This document shows, in pieces, positions 34,289 to 43,375 of a stretch of DNA of 64,000 nt. The notes under the pieces are model-generated. The model saw only the letters and a program-made list of their open reading frames with translations, was not told where the DNA came from and did no database searches. A program made the position numbers and the translations under genes. Source of the stretch: Paenibacillus massiliensis 2301065 = DSM 16942 (GTDB lineage Bacteria > Bacillota > Bacilli > Paenibacillales > Paenibacillaceae); contig NZ_KB898200.1 in NCBI RefSeq assembly GCF_000377505.1, forward strand, positions 45,665 through 109,664, given 5' to 3'. Position 1 is the stretch's first letter, and each line of letters opens with the position of its first letter.

Positions 34289-36196
34289 ATGAACAAAACC
34301 CATGCAAAAATAGCTCGCCTACTGTCCGCAGGTGTCCTCACAGGTTCATTAATCCTGTCGGCGCTTCCAGCGGCAGCAGATCAGGAGTTGACTGAGCTCT
34401 ATATTCAGGGCGGAAGTGCCAAGGCTGCAGTGAATGGGCAGGCCATGACCATTGCTGCTCCATATAGCAAGAACGGAACGATGATGGTCCCAGTCGGTGT
34501 GTTCAAGAAGGCCTTCAACACGCAGGTTCGCCTGGAATCGGCCCGGAACGTGAAGCTGATTAGTGGCTCGCGTGTCGTGTCCATGACCATTGATAGCCGC
34601 ACGGCTTATATTGGAGGCAGCAAGGTAACATTATCAGCTGCACCAGAGATGAAGAACGGTTATCTTATGGTACCACTGCGGCCCGTCGCAGAAGGGCTTG
34701 GAGGCAAGCTGACAGGCAATGCAGGTGGAGTCACCGTACGCATGGCAGCACAGGAAGATGAGACGGAGATCATATCTGACACGCCGCAGATCGATCAGGA
34801 TCAGGGCAAGAGCAAGATTGGTAATAGCTACTATGGGTGGTCCATGAACTATCCGACGGGCCTTGTCATTGGCCAGACAGGTAGCGATGAGAGCACCTCC
34901 ACTTTCATGGATGAGAACGGGGATTATTACATGGAAGTGCATGTTACGCCACAGCCGATTCCATTGGATGGAGATGATCTGCTGCAGCAACTGGTGCAGG
35001 AAGCCAAGGATACGGGAGAAATGATTCTGGATCGTAAGTCCTTTGGCGAGGGTGAGGTCCCTTATGCCCGCGTGATTACCAAAGGTACAGATGGCTCTAT
35101 GTGGGAAAATCGGATGTACTACGCTCATGACAAGCTGTATACCGTCTATCTGAGCGACTCTGCTGCGACGAACTATAAGGATCTGAACAAGCACTCAGCC
35201 TTGCTGGGCTCCTTCAAGACGTCCTTCAATACACAGGACAGAACGATTAAGGACTTGTCTACAGTAGAGGGCGGAATGAAAAGTGTGTATAACAGCGATT
35301 ATGGTATTTCGCTCCAGGTCCCTGCGGGCTGGCTCATTGATAACAGTCAGTTGAACTTTGAAGGCAACGATTCTTCTTATCTGAGCATTACGGTCAGCTC
35401 TGCCCCGGCAGAAGCCAAGGAAGAGGATTGGAACGCGCAGCTGCAGCAGTGGTTGCGGGATTCCTTTACCGCCTCTGCTTATCAGGCGGTAAAGACTTAT
35501 CCATTGGAGGTAGCTGGCGAAGCCGCTATTGTGCATGAGTACCGCTATAATTTCGGGGATGGCTGGGTCAAGGAATACGATGTCATGCTGCAGGTGGCCG
35601 GCTATCGTTATTTTGTAGAATATTCAGTGCCTGATGATGAATCGAACAAGGGTAAGGATGAATTCCAGAAAATCATTTCCTCCTTGCAGATTGATTACTC
35701 CGTAGTAGCGGAGAATTTCGGGCAGCTAGACGATAATCAATATCTAACGGATAAGACAACAGCTGCGAAGAAGATATCCAAGGCATACGAGTATAGCGTA
35801 GAAATACCACGTTACTGGACTGCGGTCAGCGATCGTTTTGAATCTGGCTATGTGGAGTACCAGTTCGTAGGCGGAAGATTTGCCATTCGGATCAACTCGG
35901 ACGATCCGTTCGACATGCAGGTATCCCGCTTGAAAGACTTCTATGCTGACGAGGCGAAGGGCTATTCGAATCTGAAGGTGGAGCAAGTGAAGGATATCCA
36001 ATTTGCAGGTGTACCTGCGGTATCCTTTACCTTCCATCGTACAGATAACGGTGTAGGCTACACGGGACGTCAGATCTTGCTTGAGCACAATGGCTCGACT
36101 TACACGATTAGCACTGTCCTGAATGACGCGAACAACACGGCCGCCCAAGCAGTGGCGCTGGATTCAGCCTTGAATTCTTTTACACTAGTAAAATAG
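34289..36196 (+). CDS. Exported copper-amine-oxidase-N-type protein with three PsbP/DcrB-like repeats
   Basis: 635 residues, signal peptide at 1-31 (LLSAGVLTGSLILSALPAAA). Next a stalk-like domain of the copper amine oxidase N type (about 35-150; NGTMMVPVGVFKKAFN ... NGYLMVPLRPVAEGLGG), common in Paenibacillus surface proteins and not itself an oxidase. Then three units that begin alike: YYGWSMNYPTGLVIGQ, DYGISLQVPAGWLIDN and YEYSVEIPRYWTAVSD. Each is about 140-150 residues with Phe/Tyr-rich strands, resembling PsbP/DcrB-like folds; this resemblance is my inference. The ATG is preceded by GGGAG. Function unknown, likely cell-surface. It follows the HtrA-like protease. Confidence 0.75.
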   Translation: MNKTHAKIARLLSAGVLTGSLILSALPAAADQELTELYIQGGSAKAAVNGQAMTIAAPYSKNGTMMVPVGVFKKAFNTQVRLESARNVKLISGSRVVSMTIDSRTAYIGGSKVTLSAAPEMKNGYLMVPLRPVAEGLGGKLTGNAGGVTVRMAAQEDETEIISDTPQIDQDQGKSKIGNSYYGWSMNYPTGLVIGQTGSDESTSTFMDENGDYYMEVHVTPQPIPLDGDDLLQQLVQEAKDTGEMILDRKSFGEGEVPYARVITKGTDGSMWENRMYYAHDKLYTVYLSDSAATNYKDLNKHSALLGSFKTSFNTQDRTIKDLSTVEGGMKSVYNSDYGISLQVPAGWLIDNSQLNFEGNDSSYLSITVSSAPAEAKEEDWNAQLQQWLRDSFTASAYQAVKTYPLEVAGEAAIVHEYRYNFGDGWVKEYDVMLQVAGYRYFVEYSVPDDESNKGKDEFQKIISSLQIDYSVVAENFGQLDDNQYLTDKTTAAKKISKAYEYSVEIPRYWTAVSDRFESGYVEYQFVGGRFAIRINSDDPFDMQVSRLKDFYADEAKGYSNLKVEQVKDIQFAGVPAVSFTFHRTDNGVGYTGRQILLEHNGSTYTISTVLNDANNTAAQAVALDSALNSFTLVK

Positions 36197-37013
36197 GTGG
36201 GCTGACTGACTCAATGATGATGTAAGCATAATCAGAGCAAACGCGAGTATAGAGCTGCTGCATGTGGGGAGCCCTGTCGACTGCTGCTAAGCTTGCTGTT
36301 CGTTGGAATAAAGAATCACGAGCAGATGAACAGCAAGCTTAAAGGCAGGCACTTCGTTTCTCTAGGGCTTCTCCGCTTTCCGATAATCATCACGCTTTTC
36401 ATATCATTCAACATAGAATCAAATTTGGTCGAGGCACTAGCATCTTAATTACTGCACAGTGCTTTTGCTAAGATTAGGTAAAAATTAGCAGCCTTCTTGA
36501 TAGTCTCAGGAGGGCTGTTTTTCTATTATATTGATAATTCTTTGAAAGGAATCTATGGAAACAGTAGAACGAGAGGCCACAGTCTGTTACACTGGATTAG
36601 TTAAAATATTGTTGAATGTTTGTTACGGAAACATACAGGCTTACAGGGCGCTGAGCAGGGCACGATGAGGCAGGGTGAGGATCGAGTATCCAGTATCCAG
36701 GCAGTCTCGCGGGATGTCGTAGAATCAGTCGCCCTCCTTGATGTGAGGCTGAAGAAGTGAGGGGGCTTGGGAGGGATAACCTTCTCCGGTTCGCGTCATG
36801 TACCTTGCTGGTTATCGCTGACAAGAAGTCTGTGCAATAGATGATGTAGCTGGATTTGTAGTTGGATTATAGTTGTTGGCTGTACTGCTGAGGCCTGATT
36901 CGTGGATATACTTTAAAATAGAGCTATTAATCGTGATTAGGGCCAGTGGTGACGGATCGTATGAAATATGCATATAGAACAAGGCGGCTTACGAGTCGTT
37001 CAAGGAGGATATA
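36197..37013. other. 817-base gap with an inverted repeat and a terminator
   Basis: No credible gene was seen. AAGCTTGCTGTTC (36289-36301) and GAACAGCAAGCTT (36328-36340) form a 13-bp perfect inverted repeat with a 26-base loop and no T-run. A second hairpin at 36489-36517 with TTTTT after it is an intrinsic terminator (own entry). Between 36540 and 37013 there are small imperfect repeats (GTATCCAGTATCCA near 36690; ATGTTT/AAACAT near 36618) and AAGGAGG for the next gene. The minus-strand open frame at 36597-36824 has a low-quality product and no start signal. A small RNA ending at the terminator is possible but not shown. Confidence 0.5.
36489..36522 (+). terminator. Intrinsic terminator, about 290 bases beyond the exported-protein gene
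   Basis: CAGCCTTCTTGA (36489-36500) pairs with TCAGGAGGGCTG (36506-36517) using G-U pairs, loop TAGTC, followed by five T residues (36518-36522) and CTATT. It ends either the transcript of the 34289-36196 gene or an independent short RNA. Confidence 0.85.
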
Positions 37014-39527
37014 ATGGAAGTACAATCATTACGTAGAGAAGATGTGGAGCTGTTGGCTCCAGCTGGAGATTGGGACTGCATGCGAGCTGCGGTAGCCAAC
37101 GGGGCGGATGCCATATTCTTTGGTGTTGAGAAATTCAATGCACGGGCACGTGCGAATAATTTTCGTATGGATGAGCTGCCGGAGATTATGGCGTTTCTGC
37201 ACAGCTATGGGGTAAAGGGCTTCCTGACCTTCAACATCCTAGTCTTCGAGGATGAGCTGGCCGATGCCAAGCAACTGATCGATGCTTGCATTGATGCGGG
37301 TGTAGATGCCGTGATCGTTCAGGACCTGGGGCTGGTGAAGATGATTCGGGAGATATCCCCGGACTTTCCGATTCATGGCTCTACCCAGATGACCATTACC
37401 TCGCCGGAGGCGGTCGAGTTCACAAAGCCCTTCAATATGGAGCGCGTCGTACTCGGACGTGAAAATAATCTGAAGCAAATTCAGAAAATCGGGGAGCAAG
37501 CCAAGCTGCCTATGGAGGTTTTCGTGCATGGAGCGTTGTGCGTATCCTATTCTGGACAATGTCTCACCTCGGAGATGTGGGGCGGTCGTTCAGCGAATCG
37601 TGGGGAATGTGCACAGGCCTGTCGTCTGCCGTATGACTTGATGGTGGATGGGGAGCAGAAGCCGATGGGAGACGTCGCTTATCTGCTGTCACCGAAGGAT
37701 CTGGCGGCGATTGACATCATGCCGGAGCTGATCGAGGCAGGGGTTACCTCCTTCAAGATCGAAGGTCGCTTGAAATCGCCCGAATATGTGGCGAATGTCG
37801 TCAGTAAGTATCGCAAGGCAATTGACCTCTATTTCGATGGTAATACGTCTACGCCAAGCCGGGAGGAGATTCGTGAGCTGCAGCAGAGCTTCTCGCGTGG
37901 CTTCACACATGGCTTCCTGGAGGGGACGAACAACAAGAAGCTGGTAGACGGTACCTTCCCGAAAAGCCGGGGCGTCTATCTGGGACGAGTCGAGCAGATT
38001 CTGCGGGATGGTGTGGTCTGCCGCATCGAAGCACCACTGAAGCGTGGGGATGGGATCGTATTCGACGCCGGAGACCCGACGAAAAAAGAAGAAGGCGGCA
38101 GAGTCTATGATCTGCGTCGTAAGGGCGTCAAGCTGGAGGGCGAAGCCGGTGAAGGCTGGATTATCGACATCGTTCCAGGACGAAATGATGTGGATCTACG
38201 TCGTCTGCACGTCGGTGACCGCATCTGGAAGACGAATGATCCAGCGCTGGATAAGCGGCTGCGCCAGACCTTCGAGACGGAGAAGCCTTACCGGGTATTC
38301 CCGGTTCATGTCAAAGCGGTCGGACATCCGGGCCAACCGCTTACAACATGGTGGACGGATGTGCAGAAGGGAACGACCATCCGCGTCGATTCAGAGCTGG
38401 AACTGGAGATTGCCCAGAAGCGTCCGATGACGCGCGAGCTGCTCGAAGAGCAGTTCGGTCGTCTGGGCGGCACGGTGTTCCAGCTGGAGGAGCTGGACGT
38501 CCATCTGCATGGGGACGTCATCGTGCCCATGCGCGAGCTCAATCAGATCCGCCGGAAGGCGGTAGAATTGCTCGCGGGCGAACGGCCCAAACCGCCCGTC
38601 TACATCAAACGGGCGGTGGAAGTGTACGGCGATGTGGCTACGCCAGCATCGCCAGTGTCGCGCGGTGCCGCTGAGCTGACCGCGCTATGCCGCAGCCTCC
38701 CGCAGGTCGAGGCTGCACTTGCGGCCGGTGTCGGCTTCATCTACGCCGACTTCGAGTTCATCAAGCAGTTCCCGGCAGCGGTGGAGATGGTTCGCGCAGC
38801 GGGACGCAAGATCGCGCTCGCGACGCCGCGTATCCACATGCCGGGAGAGAATGGATACCATAACAATATTCTACGTTTGCAGCCCGATGCAGTGCTGGTG
38901 CGGAATACAGGTGCTTTGTACTTCTACTTGCGTCACCGTATGGAGCACCCGAATGAGTCGCATCCTGAGCTGATTGGCGATTTCTCGCTGAATATCGCGA
39001 ACCATAAGGCAGTGGAGCTGTTCCTGGAGGCTGGCTGTGATCATGTGACGCCATCCTACGACTTGAACATTCAGCAGATGATTGATCTGCTCGGTCGCTC
39101 CCGCACGGACAAGCTTGAGGTAGTCATTCATCAGCATCTGCCGATGTTCCACACCGAGCATTGCGTATATTGTACCTTCCTCAGCGAAGGGACCGACTTT
39201 ACAAATTGCGGTCGTCCTTGCGAGGATCATAACGTATCCTTACAGGATCGGATCGGTATGTCACACCCTGTACGTGTTGATGAAGGCTGTCGTAATACGG
39301 TGTACAACGCGATCGAGCAATCGGGCGCCGAATACCTGCCGAATTTCCAGGAGCTAGGTGTCTCCCGTTACCGGGTAGAATTCCTGGAGGAGACTCCAGA
39401 GCAGGTGCATGAGGTCATTGAGCTTTACCAGCGTGCACTTCGTGGCGAGATCACCGGTACACAAGTATGGAAGACGCTAAAGGCAACGAATCAGCTTGGC
39501 GTTACTCGTGGGCAATTGGTGAAATAG
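37014..39527 (+). CDS. U32-family protein, RlhA-like (23S rRNA hydroxylation factor type)
   Basis: 837 residues. The N-terminal U32 module (about 8-300) starts with DVELLAPAGDWDCMRAAVAN, and carries MWGGRSANRGECAQACRLPY, a Cys cluster thought to ligate an iron-sulfur centre in RlhA/TrhP proteins. The middle (about 330-520) matches the DUF3656-type insert of E. coli RlhA. A further U32-like part with Cys-rich HTEHCVYCTFLSEG ... NCGRPCEDH ends the protein. RlhA is needed for C2501 hydroxylation of 23S rRNA; older annotations call the family 'collagenase/peptidase'. AGGAGG lies 5 bases before the ATG. The region about 38100-38850 is clearly GC-richer than the rest of the gene. Confidence 0.85.
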   Translation: MEVQSLRREDVELLAPAGDWDCMRAAVANGADAIFFGVEKFNARARANNFRMDELPEIMAFLHSYGVKGFLTFNILVFEDELADAKQLIDACIDAGVDAVIVQDLGLVKMIREISPDFPIHGSTQMTITSPEAVEFTKPFNMERVVLGRENNLKQIQKIGEQAKLPMEVFVHGALCVSYSGQCLTSEMWGGRSANRGECAQACRLPYDLMVDGEQKPMGDVAYLLSPKDLAAIDIMPELIEAGVTSFKIEGRLKSPEYVANVVSKYRKAIDLYFDGNTSTPSREEIRELQQSFSRGFTHGFLEGTNNKKLVDGTFPKSRGVYLGRVEQILRDGVVCRIEAPLKRGDGIVFDAGDPTKKEEGGRVYDLRRKGVKLEGEAGEGWIIDIVPGRNDVDLRRLHVGDRIWKTNDPALDKRLRQTFETEKPYRVFPVHVKAVGHPGQPLTTWWTDVQKGTTIRVDSELELEIAQKRPMTRELLEEQFGRLGGTVFQLEELDVHLHGDVIVPMRELNQIRRKAVELLAGERPKPPVYIKRAVEVYGDVATPASPVSRGAAELTALCRSLPQVEAALAAGVGFIYADFEFIKQFPAAVEMVRAAGRKIALATPRIHMPGENGYHNNILRLQPDAVLVRNTGALYFYLRHRMEHPNESHPELIGDFSLNIANHKAVELFLEAGCDHVTPSYDLNIQQMIDLLGRSRTDKLEVVIHQHLPMFHTEHCVYCTFLSEGTDFTNCGRPCEDHNVSLQDRIGMSHPVRVDEGCRNTVYNAIEQSGAEYLPNFQELGVSRYRVEFLEETPEQVHEVIELYQRALRGEITGTQVWKTLKATNQLGVTRGQLVK

Positions 39528-39590
39528 CTGAACGGTGACTAGAGGATATAATTATAGATTAATGTAGGATGTGTAGTTGATCCACATAGT

Positions 39591-39641
39591 AAAGAGGTAT
39601 CTGCTTCGAAGAAGGTTGGAGTAGGTACCTCTTTCATTTTT
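39591..39641 (+). terminator. Intrinsic terminator after the RlhA-like gene
   Basis: AAAGAGGTA (39591-39599) pairs with TACCTCTTT (39626-39634) across 26 bases, followed by CATTTTT. It lies 64 bases after the stop codon. Confidence 0.75.
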
Positions 39642-39706
39642 GGAACTATTGTTAAAATATGAGACCCAATTCAACGACTATTTTTCATCTTCTGCTCAGT
39701 TTTTCC

Positions 39707-39715
39707 TGATATAAT
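39707..39715 (+). promoter_or_regulatory. Extended -10 promoter for galU
   Basis: TGATATAAT is a perfect extended -10 element (TGnTATAAT) 74 bases upstream of the galU ATG; no good -35 hexamer is seen, as expected for this promoter type. Confidence 0.55.
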
Positions 39716-39788
39716 GATATTTAAATGTTACGGCTCCATGATAGTTAGAGAGCTGTATACCAGTAGGATTACATAAAGGAGATCAAGT

Positions 39789-40664
39789 ATGAAAATACGC
39801 AAAGCAATCATTCCGGCTGCTGGCTTGGGTACCAGATTCTTGCCAGCAACCAAGGCCATGCCCAAAGAGATGCTACCGATCGTAGACAAGCCTACAATTC
39901 AGTATATTATTGAAGAAGCGGTAGCCTCAGGAATCGAGGATATTATTATTGTAACGGGCAAGGGAAAGAGAGCCATTGAGGATCACTTTGACTCCTCGTT
40001 TGAGCTTGAGCATAATCTGGCATCCAAAGAGAAATGGAAGCTGCTTGATGAGGTGCGCAGACCCTCCGAGATGGCTGATATTCACTATATTCGGCAAAAA
40101 GAACCCAAGGGCCTGGGACACGCTATCTGGTGTGCTCGAAAGTTTATTGGAGATGAGCCGTTTGCAGTATTGCTCGGTGATGATATTGTCGAGGCAGAGA
40201 TTCCTTGTCTACAGCAAATGATTCATGTCTTTGATCGTTACCAGCAGCCTGTAGTCGGAGTGAAGCAAGTGTCCTGGGATGAAGTTCATCGTTATGGCAT
40301 TGTCGAAGGAAGACAGGTGGAAAATAACCTTGTTCAGGCTACACGCCTTGTAGAGAAGCCTGCACGTGAGGAAGCGAAGTCCAATTTAGCGATTATGGGC
40401 CGTTATATTCTCACACCTCAAATTTTTGACCTGCTTGGTGAGCAATCGGTAGGTGTAGGCGGGGAGATTCAATTAACGGATGCACTTTTCCGTTTGGGAG
40501 AGGAGAATCCTATTTTAGCCTATGAATTTAACGGGGATCGTCATGATGTAGGGGAAAAATTAGGATTCATTGAGACTACAATTCATTATGCGCTACAGCA
40601 TGACGAGATAAAAGATGATGTGCTGGCATACATGAAAAAGGTTATTAAGCAAATTGAAGGTTAA
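39789..40664 (+). CDS. galU: UTP-glucose-1-phosphate uridylyltransferase
   Basis: 291 residues, the usual GalU length. It has the nucleotide-binding start IPAAGLGTRFLPATKAMPKE and the Asp pair LLGDDIVEAE, plus LVEKPAREEAKSN. It makes UDP-glucose from UTP and glucose-1-phosphate, which feeds teichoic acid, glycolipid and capsule sugars. AAAGGAG lies in front of the ATG. It stands at the left edge of the polysaccharide region, convergent with the ligase-like gene. In Gram-positives this enzyme is often named GtaB. Confidence 0.95.
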   Translation: MKIRKAIIPAAGLGTRFLPATKAMPKEMLPIVDKPTIQYIIEEAVASGIEDIIIVTGKGKRAIEDHFDSSFELEHNLASKEKWKLLDEVRRPSEMADIHYIRQKEPKGLGHAIWCARKFIGDEPFAVLLGDDIVEAEIPCLQQMIHVFDRYQQPVVGVKQVSWDEVHRYGIVEGRQVENNLVQATRLVEKPAREEAKSNLAIMGRYILTPQIFDLLGEQSVGVGGEIQLTDALFRLGEENPILAYEFNGDRHDVGEKLGFIETTIHYALQHDEIKDDVLAYMKKVIKQIEG

Positions 40665-40700
40665 TTGAAGATTAGCTTTGTAATCCAAAGCAAGTAAATA

Positions 40701-40736
40701 AGAAGAGGTCCTTCCCACCCGGAAAGGACCTCTTCT
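40701..40736. terminator. Bidirectional hairpin between galU and the ligase-like gene
   Basis: AGAAGAGGTCCTT (40701-40713) and AAGGACCTCTTCT (40724-40736) are perfectly complementary over a 10-base loop. T-richness after it is modest on both strands (TTCTGCTG and TTATTTACTT). Confidence 0.7.
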
Positions 40737-40777
40737 GCTGCACAATTCAGATATAGCAGTTGGCAGCAGATAGCTAT

Positions 40778-43240
40778 TTAATTTGAAGCACGGATGTTCA
40801 CCAAGCTTTGAATCAGCTGTTGCTCAGCCGGATCAGCTTGTATCAAACGATCTTTCCAAGCCTGGTCAGCTTGACCTTGCTTCTGCGTAGCTGCAACATA
40901 ATACCTTACAATCTCCTTGTTGGTAGCATCACTAAGGTTCTCATTTAAGTAGCCCTGGAGAAGAGCTGTAGCCTCGGCTGTCTGTCCTGATACAAATCTG
41001 ATTTTTCCGATATTCAGTGCTATATCCGGCGTAACTCCGAACTCGCGACCGGAGAGCTGGCCCTCTGGAAGTGCTTCAATGTGCTTAACACCCTCCAGAA
41101 TACGTTCGTAAGCATTCAGGCCAACTGAGAAATATTTCTCTTCCGCAGCAGGATCCTGTTGTTCCTTAGCCTGATTTCCTAAGTAGTAGGCGTGAGCAAT
41201 TAGATTTTTGTACCAATTAATATCCCAGTTATAGTGCGGTATGGTGCTCTCCAAGATCTCGAATACTTTGGCGTTATCATTCTTCAGCTGATAATGATTC
41301 ATAAGATTCGTCACAAGAGACTTATTGTAAGGTTCCTGCTTCAGCGCGCGATCAAGCAGCTCTTGATCTGCGGTATAGAACTGGTCGTCTTGTGTCTGCT
41401 GATAGAAGGATTGGTACATAGAAGACAGCATGATAACCGATTCTGGATGAGTCGGCCTTACAGACAAAGCATCCTGTATCGAGCTCTGAATTTGTTCCGC
41501 TGAGCCACCTGTGTTATACAGATTTCTGGCTTCATTAATCGCCCCATTGGATTGTAGGTAACGCAGTCCTGTAAAGAGCACGATGATCGTCAGAATTCCC
41601 ATAGTGATCGAATACACTGGCTTGAATGCTGATCCCATCGACAGGCGCTTGAGAGGCTTACTATCCATGGCTGCTGCCATCCCTCCGAGTCCCATGAAGA
41701 CCAGCATACCCATGAAGACATAGCTTAGGTTGAAGTCCAGGAAGCTGTGCACCAGAATGGATAAAGTGATGATAACGTACAAGAAATGTCCTTCACGCTC
41801 TTCGCTCGTTTGCTTCATATAACCACGAATATATTTAAAGAAAATATACAACACGAAGCCCATGAATATTACAAATCCCAATATGCCGACTTCTACCAGA
41901 TACTGAATGAAGAAGTTGTGAGCTTGTCGGCTGACATATGGATAATCCTGATAAGTCTCGTATAAGGAAGCCCAGGCTCCGCCACCGGCTCCGATTACTG
42001 GATAGTCAGTAAGAAGCTTTGACGCATCGCTATAGAAAGTGAAACGCTCCAATACACTATGTTGTTGGAAATTAATACCTTCAATTCGAGTCTGAACATT
42101 CTCAGGTAGAATGTTACGCAGACCTGTTCCAATCAGTAGATATGCAACTACCGCTACAACTACTACTGAGCCAAGGGGGAGCCACAAATTCGCCAATCTA
42201 CGTGTGTTCCAGCCACTATCCTCTGTGGTCAACTTTGGAGCCAGCTTGTGCTGAATGAACCATAGCACTGCTGCTGTGGCTGCAGATGCTGCAATAAGGA
42301 TTAACCAAGCCTTAGCAGCTAAGCCTCCACTATACGTCTCATTCAACTGCAGTCCAATGTTCGTAATCGGTACTAGAATAACGACAGATGCGATTCCAGC
42401 AACTGCACAGTGGATAATCCATAAGAGCTGCTGTCCCGGCTTAAAGAATAATAGTAGGATAACAAAAACAACCGGAAGCAACACTAATCCCCCACGTGAC
42501 AACGTTAGGAATAGGGACACAAGAATAGGCACCAGCATAAATGCATGCGTCATCCGCCCATACCAGGTCTTGGACTTCATCAGGCAGAATACCGCAGCAA
42601 ACAAAAATGCCATCAGGAAGGCGGCATATGTATTGGCGTATTGGAACACCGATGTGAGACGAAGGCCGTTCGAATCGGTCATAACAGCGTTGATGTATCG
42701 CTCGTTATGCACCATGCTGGAGAACCAGCCTACGAGCTTGCCAGCCAGTACCCATTGCCCGAACCAGTTGATGAAGCCAAAGCCTACAATGACGTATGCA
42801 AGAGACATCACCATGATGTGCATAATTTTATTTCCCAAGCGGTCCTGCATTAGATACAATGAAAGGATGAATATGGAAGCGTAGATACATTGCGCGAGCA
42901 CCATATTCATAGCCAAGTAGTGGGAGGCTGCTGTGATCAAAGAGACAATATATGACAAAGGCAATAAAAGCACGATGATTGCCAGCCAGTCTCTTTGCTC
43001 TTCCAGCTTGAATTTCTTATAATAGGATACGATTCCTAGAATGAGCAAAAGCCCAGAGATGACTACAGCCCAATACAGTGGTCTTTCGAAATTCAGCTGT
43101 TGTCCGTTAAATAGCGCAGCCTGGAATGGTGCCCAGGTCCATAAGAGTATGATGCCAACAATTAACACCCAAAACAAAGACGACCTTTTCCCGTCATGGG
43201 TCGACGTTTGGGCCTGTTTCCCGTATACTGGATTCGACAA
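40778..43240 (-). CDS. O-antigen-ligase-type membrane protein with C-terminal TPR-like domain
   Basis: 820 residues. About 12-14 membrane helices fill 20-560. The Wzy_C/O-antigen-ligase region has a long loop near residues 400-440 with DYPVIGAGGGAWASLYETYQ and SRQAHNFFIQYLVEVGI, typical of the family (an RxxxNxx/H-rich loop that binds the undecaprenyl-linked donor). The C-terminal 240 residues are helical repeats (NEARNLYNTGG onward) of TPR character. The start is a TTG at 43240 with AAAGGAG 10 bases upstream. In Paenibacillus alvei the ligase WsfB, which moves glycan to the S-layer protein, has the same kind of architecture, so a protein-glycan or wall-polymer ligase role is inferred. It is the only cluster gene on the minus strand. 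Confidence 0.8.
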   Translation of the reverse strand: MSNPVYGKQAQTSTHDGKRSSLFWVLIVGIILLWTWAPFQAALFNGQQLNFERPLYWAVVISGLLLILGIVSYYKKFKLEEQRDWLAIIVLLLPLSYIVSLITAASHYLAMNMVLAQCIYASIFILSLYLMQDRLGNKIMHIMVMSLAYVIVGFGFINWFGQWVLAGKLVGWFSSMVHNERYINAVMTDSNGLRLTSVFQYANTYAAFLMAFLFAAVFCLMKSKTWYGRMTHAFMLVPILVSLFLTLSRGGLVLLPVVFVILLLFFKPGQQLLWIIHCAVAGIASVVILVPITNIGLQLNETYSGGLAAKAWLILIAASAATAAVLWFIQHKLAPKLTTEDSGWNTRRLANLWLPLGSVVVVAVVAYLLIGTGLRNILPENVQTRIEGINFQQHSVLERFTFYSDASKLLTDYPVIGAGGGAWASLYETYQDYPYVSRQAHNFFIQYLVEVGILGFVIFMGFVLYIFFKYIRGYMKQTSEEREGHFLYVIITLSILVHSFLDFNLSYVFMGMLVFMGLGGMAAAMDSKPLKRLSMGSAFKPVYSITMGILTIIVLFTGLRYLQSNGAINEARNLYNTGGSAEQIQSSIQDALSVRPTHPESVIMLSSMYQSFYQQTQDDQFYTADQELLDRALKQEPYNKSLVTNLMNHYQLKNDNAKVFEILESTIPHYNWDINWYKNLIAHAYYLGNQAKEQQDPAAEEKYFSVGLNAYERILEGVKHIEALPEGQLSGREFGVTPDIALNIGKIRFVSGQTAEATALLQGYLNENLSDATNKEIVRYYVAATQKQGQADQAWKDRLIQADPAEQQLIQSLVNIRASN

Positions 43241-43375
43241 GGTTTACAATCTCCTTTTCCTAAGAGTACTGTTAGTATTTTAACATATACCATGATAGTT
43301 GTCTTATTGTGCTTATACTTGTCTATTAAGCAGTATATTCACAGATAAAATGAAATGAAGGAAGATATTCTTTAT

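Noticed and set aside
36597..36824. 75-codon minus-strand open frame in the long gap before the RlhA-like gene.
   Set aside because: Ser/Arg/Pro-rich product without recognisable features and no ribosome binding site; likely chance.
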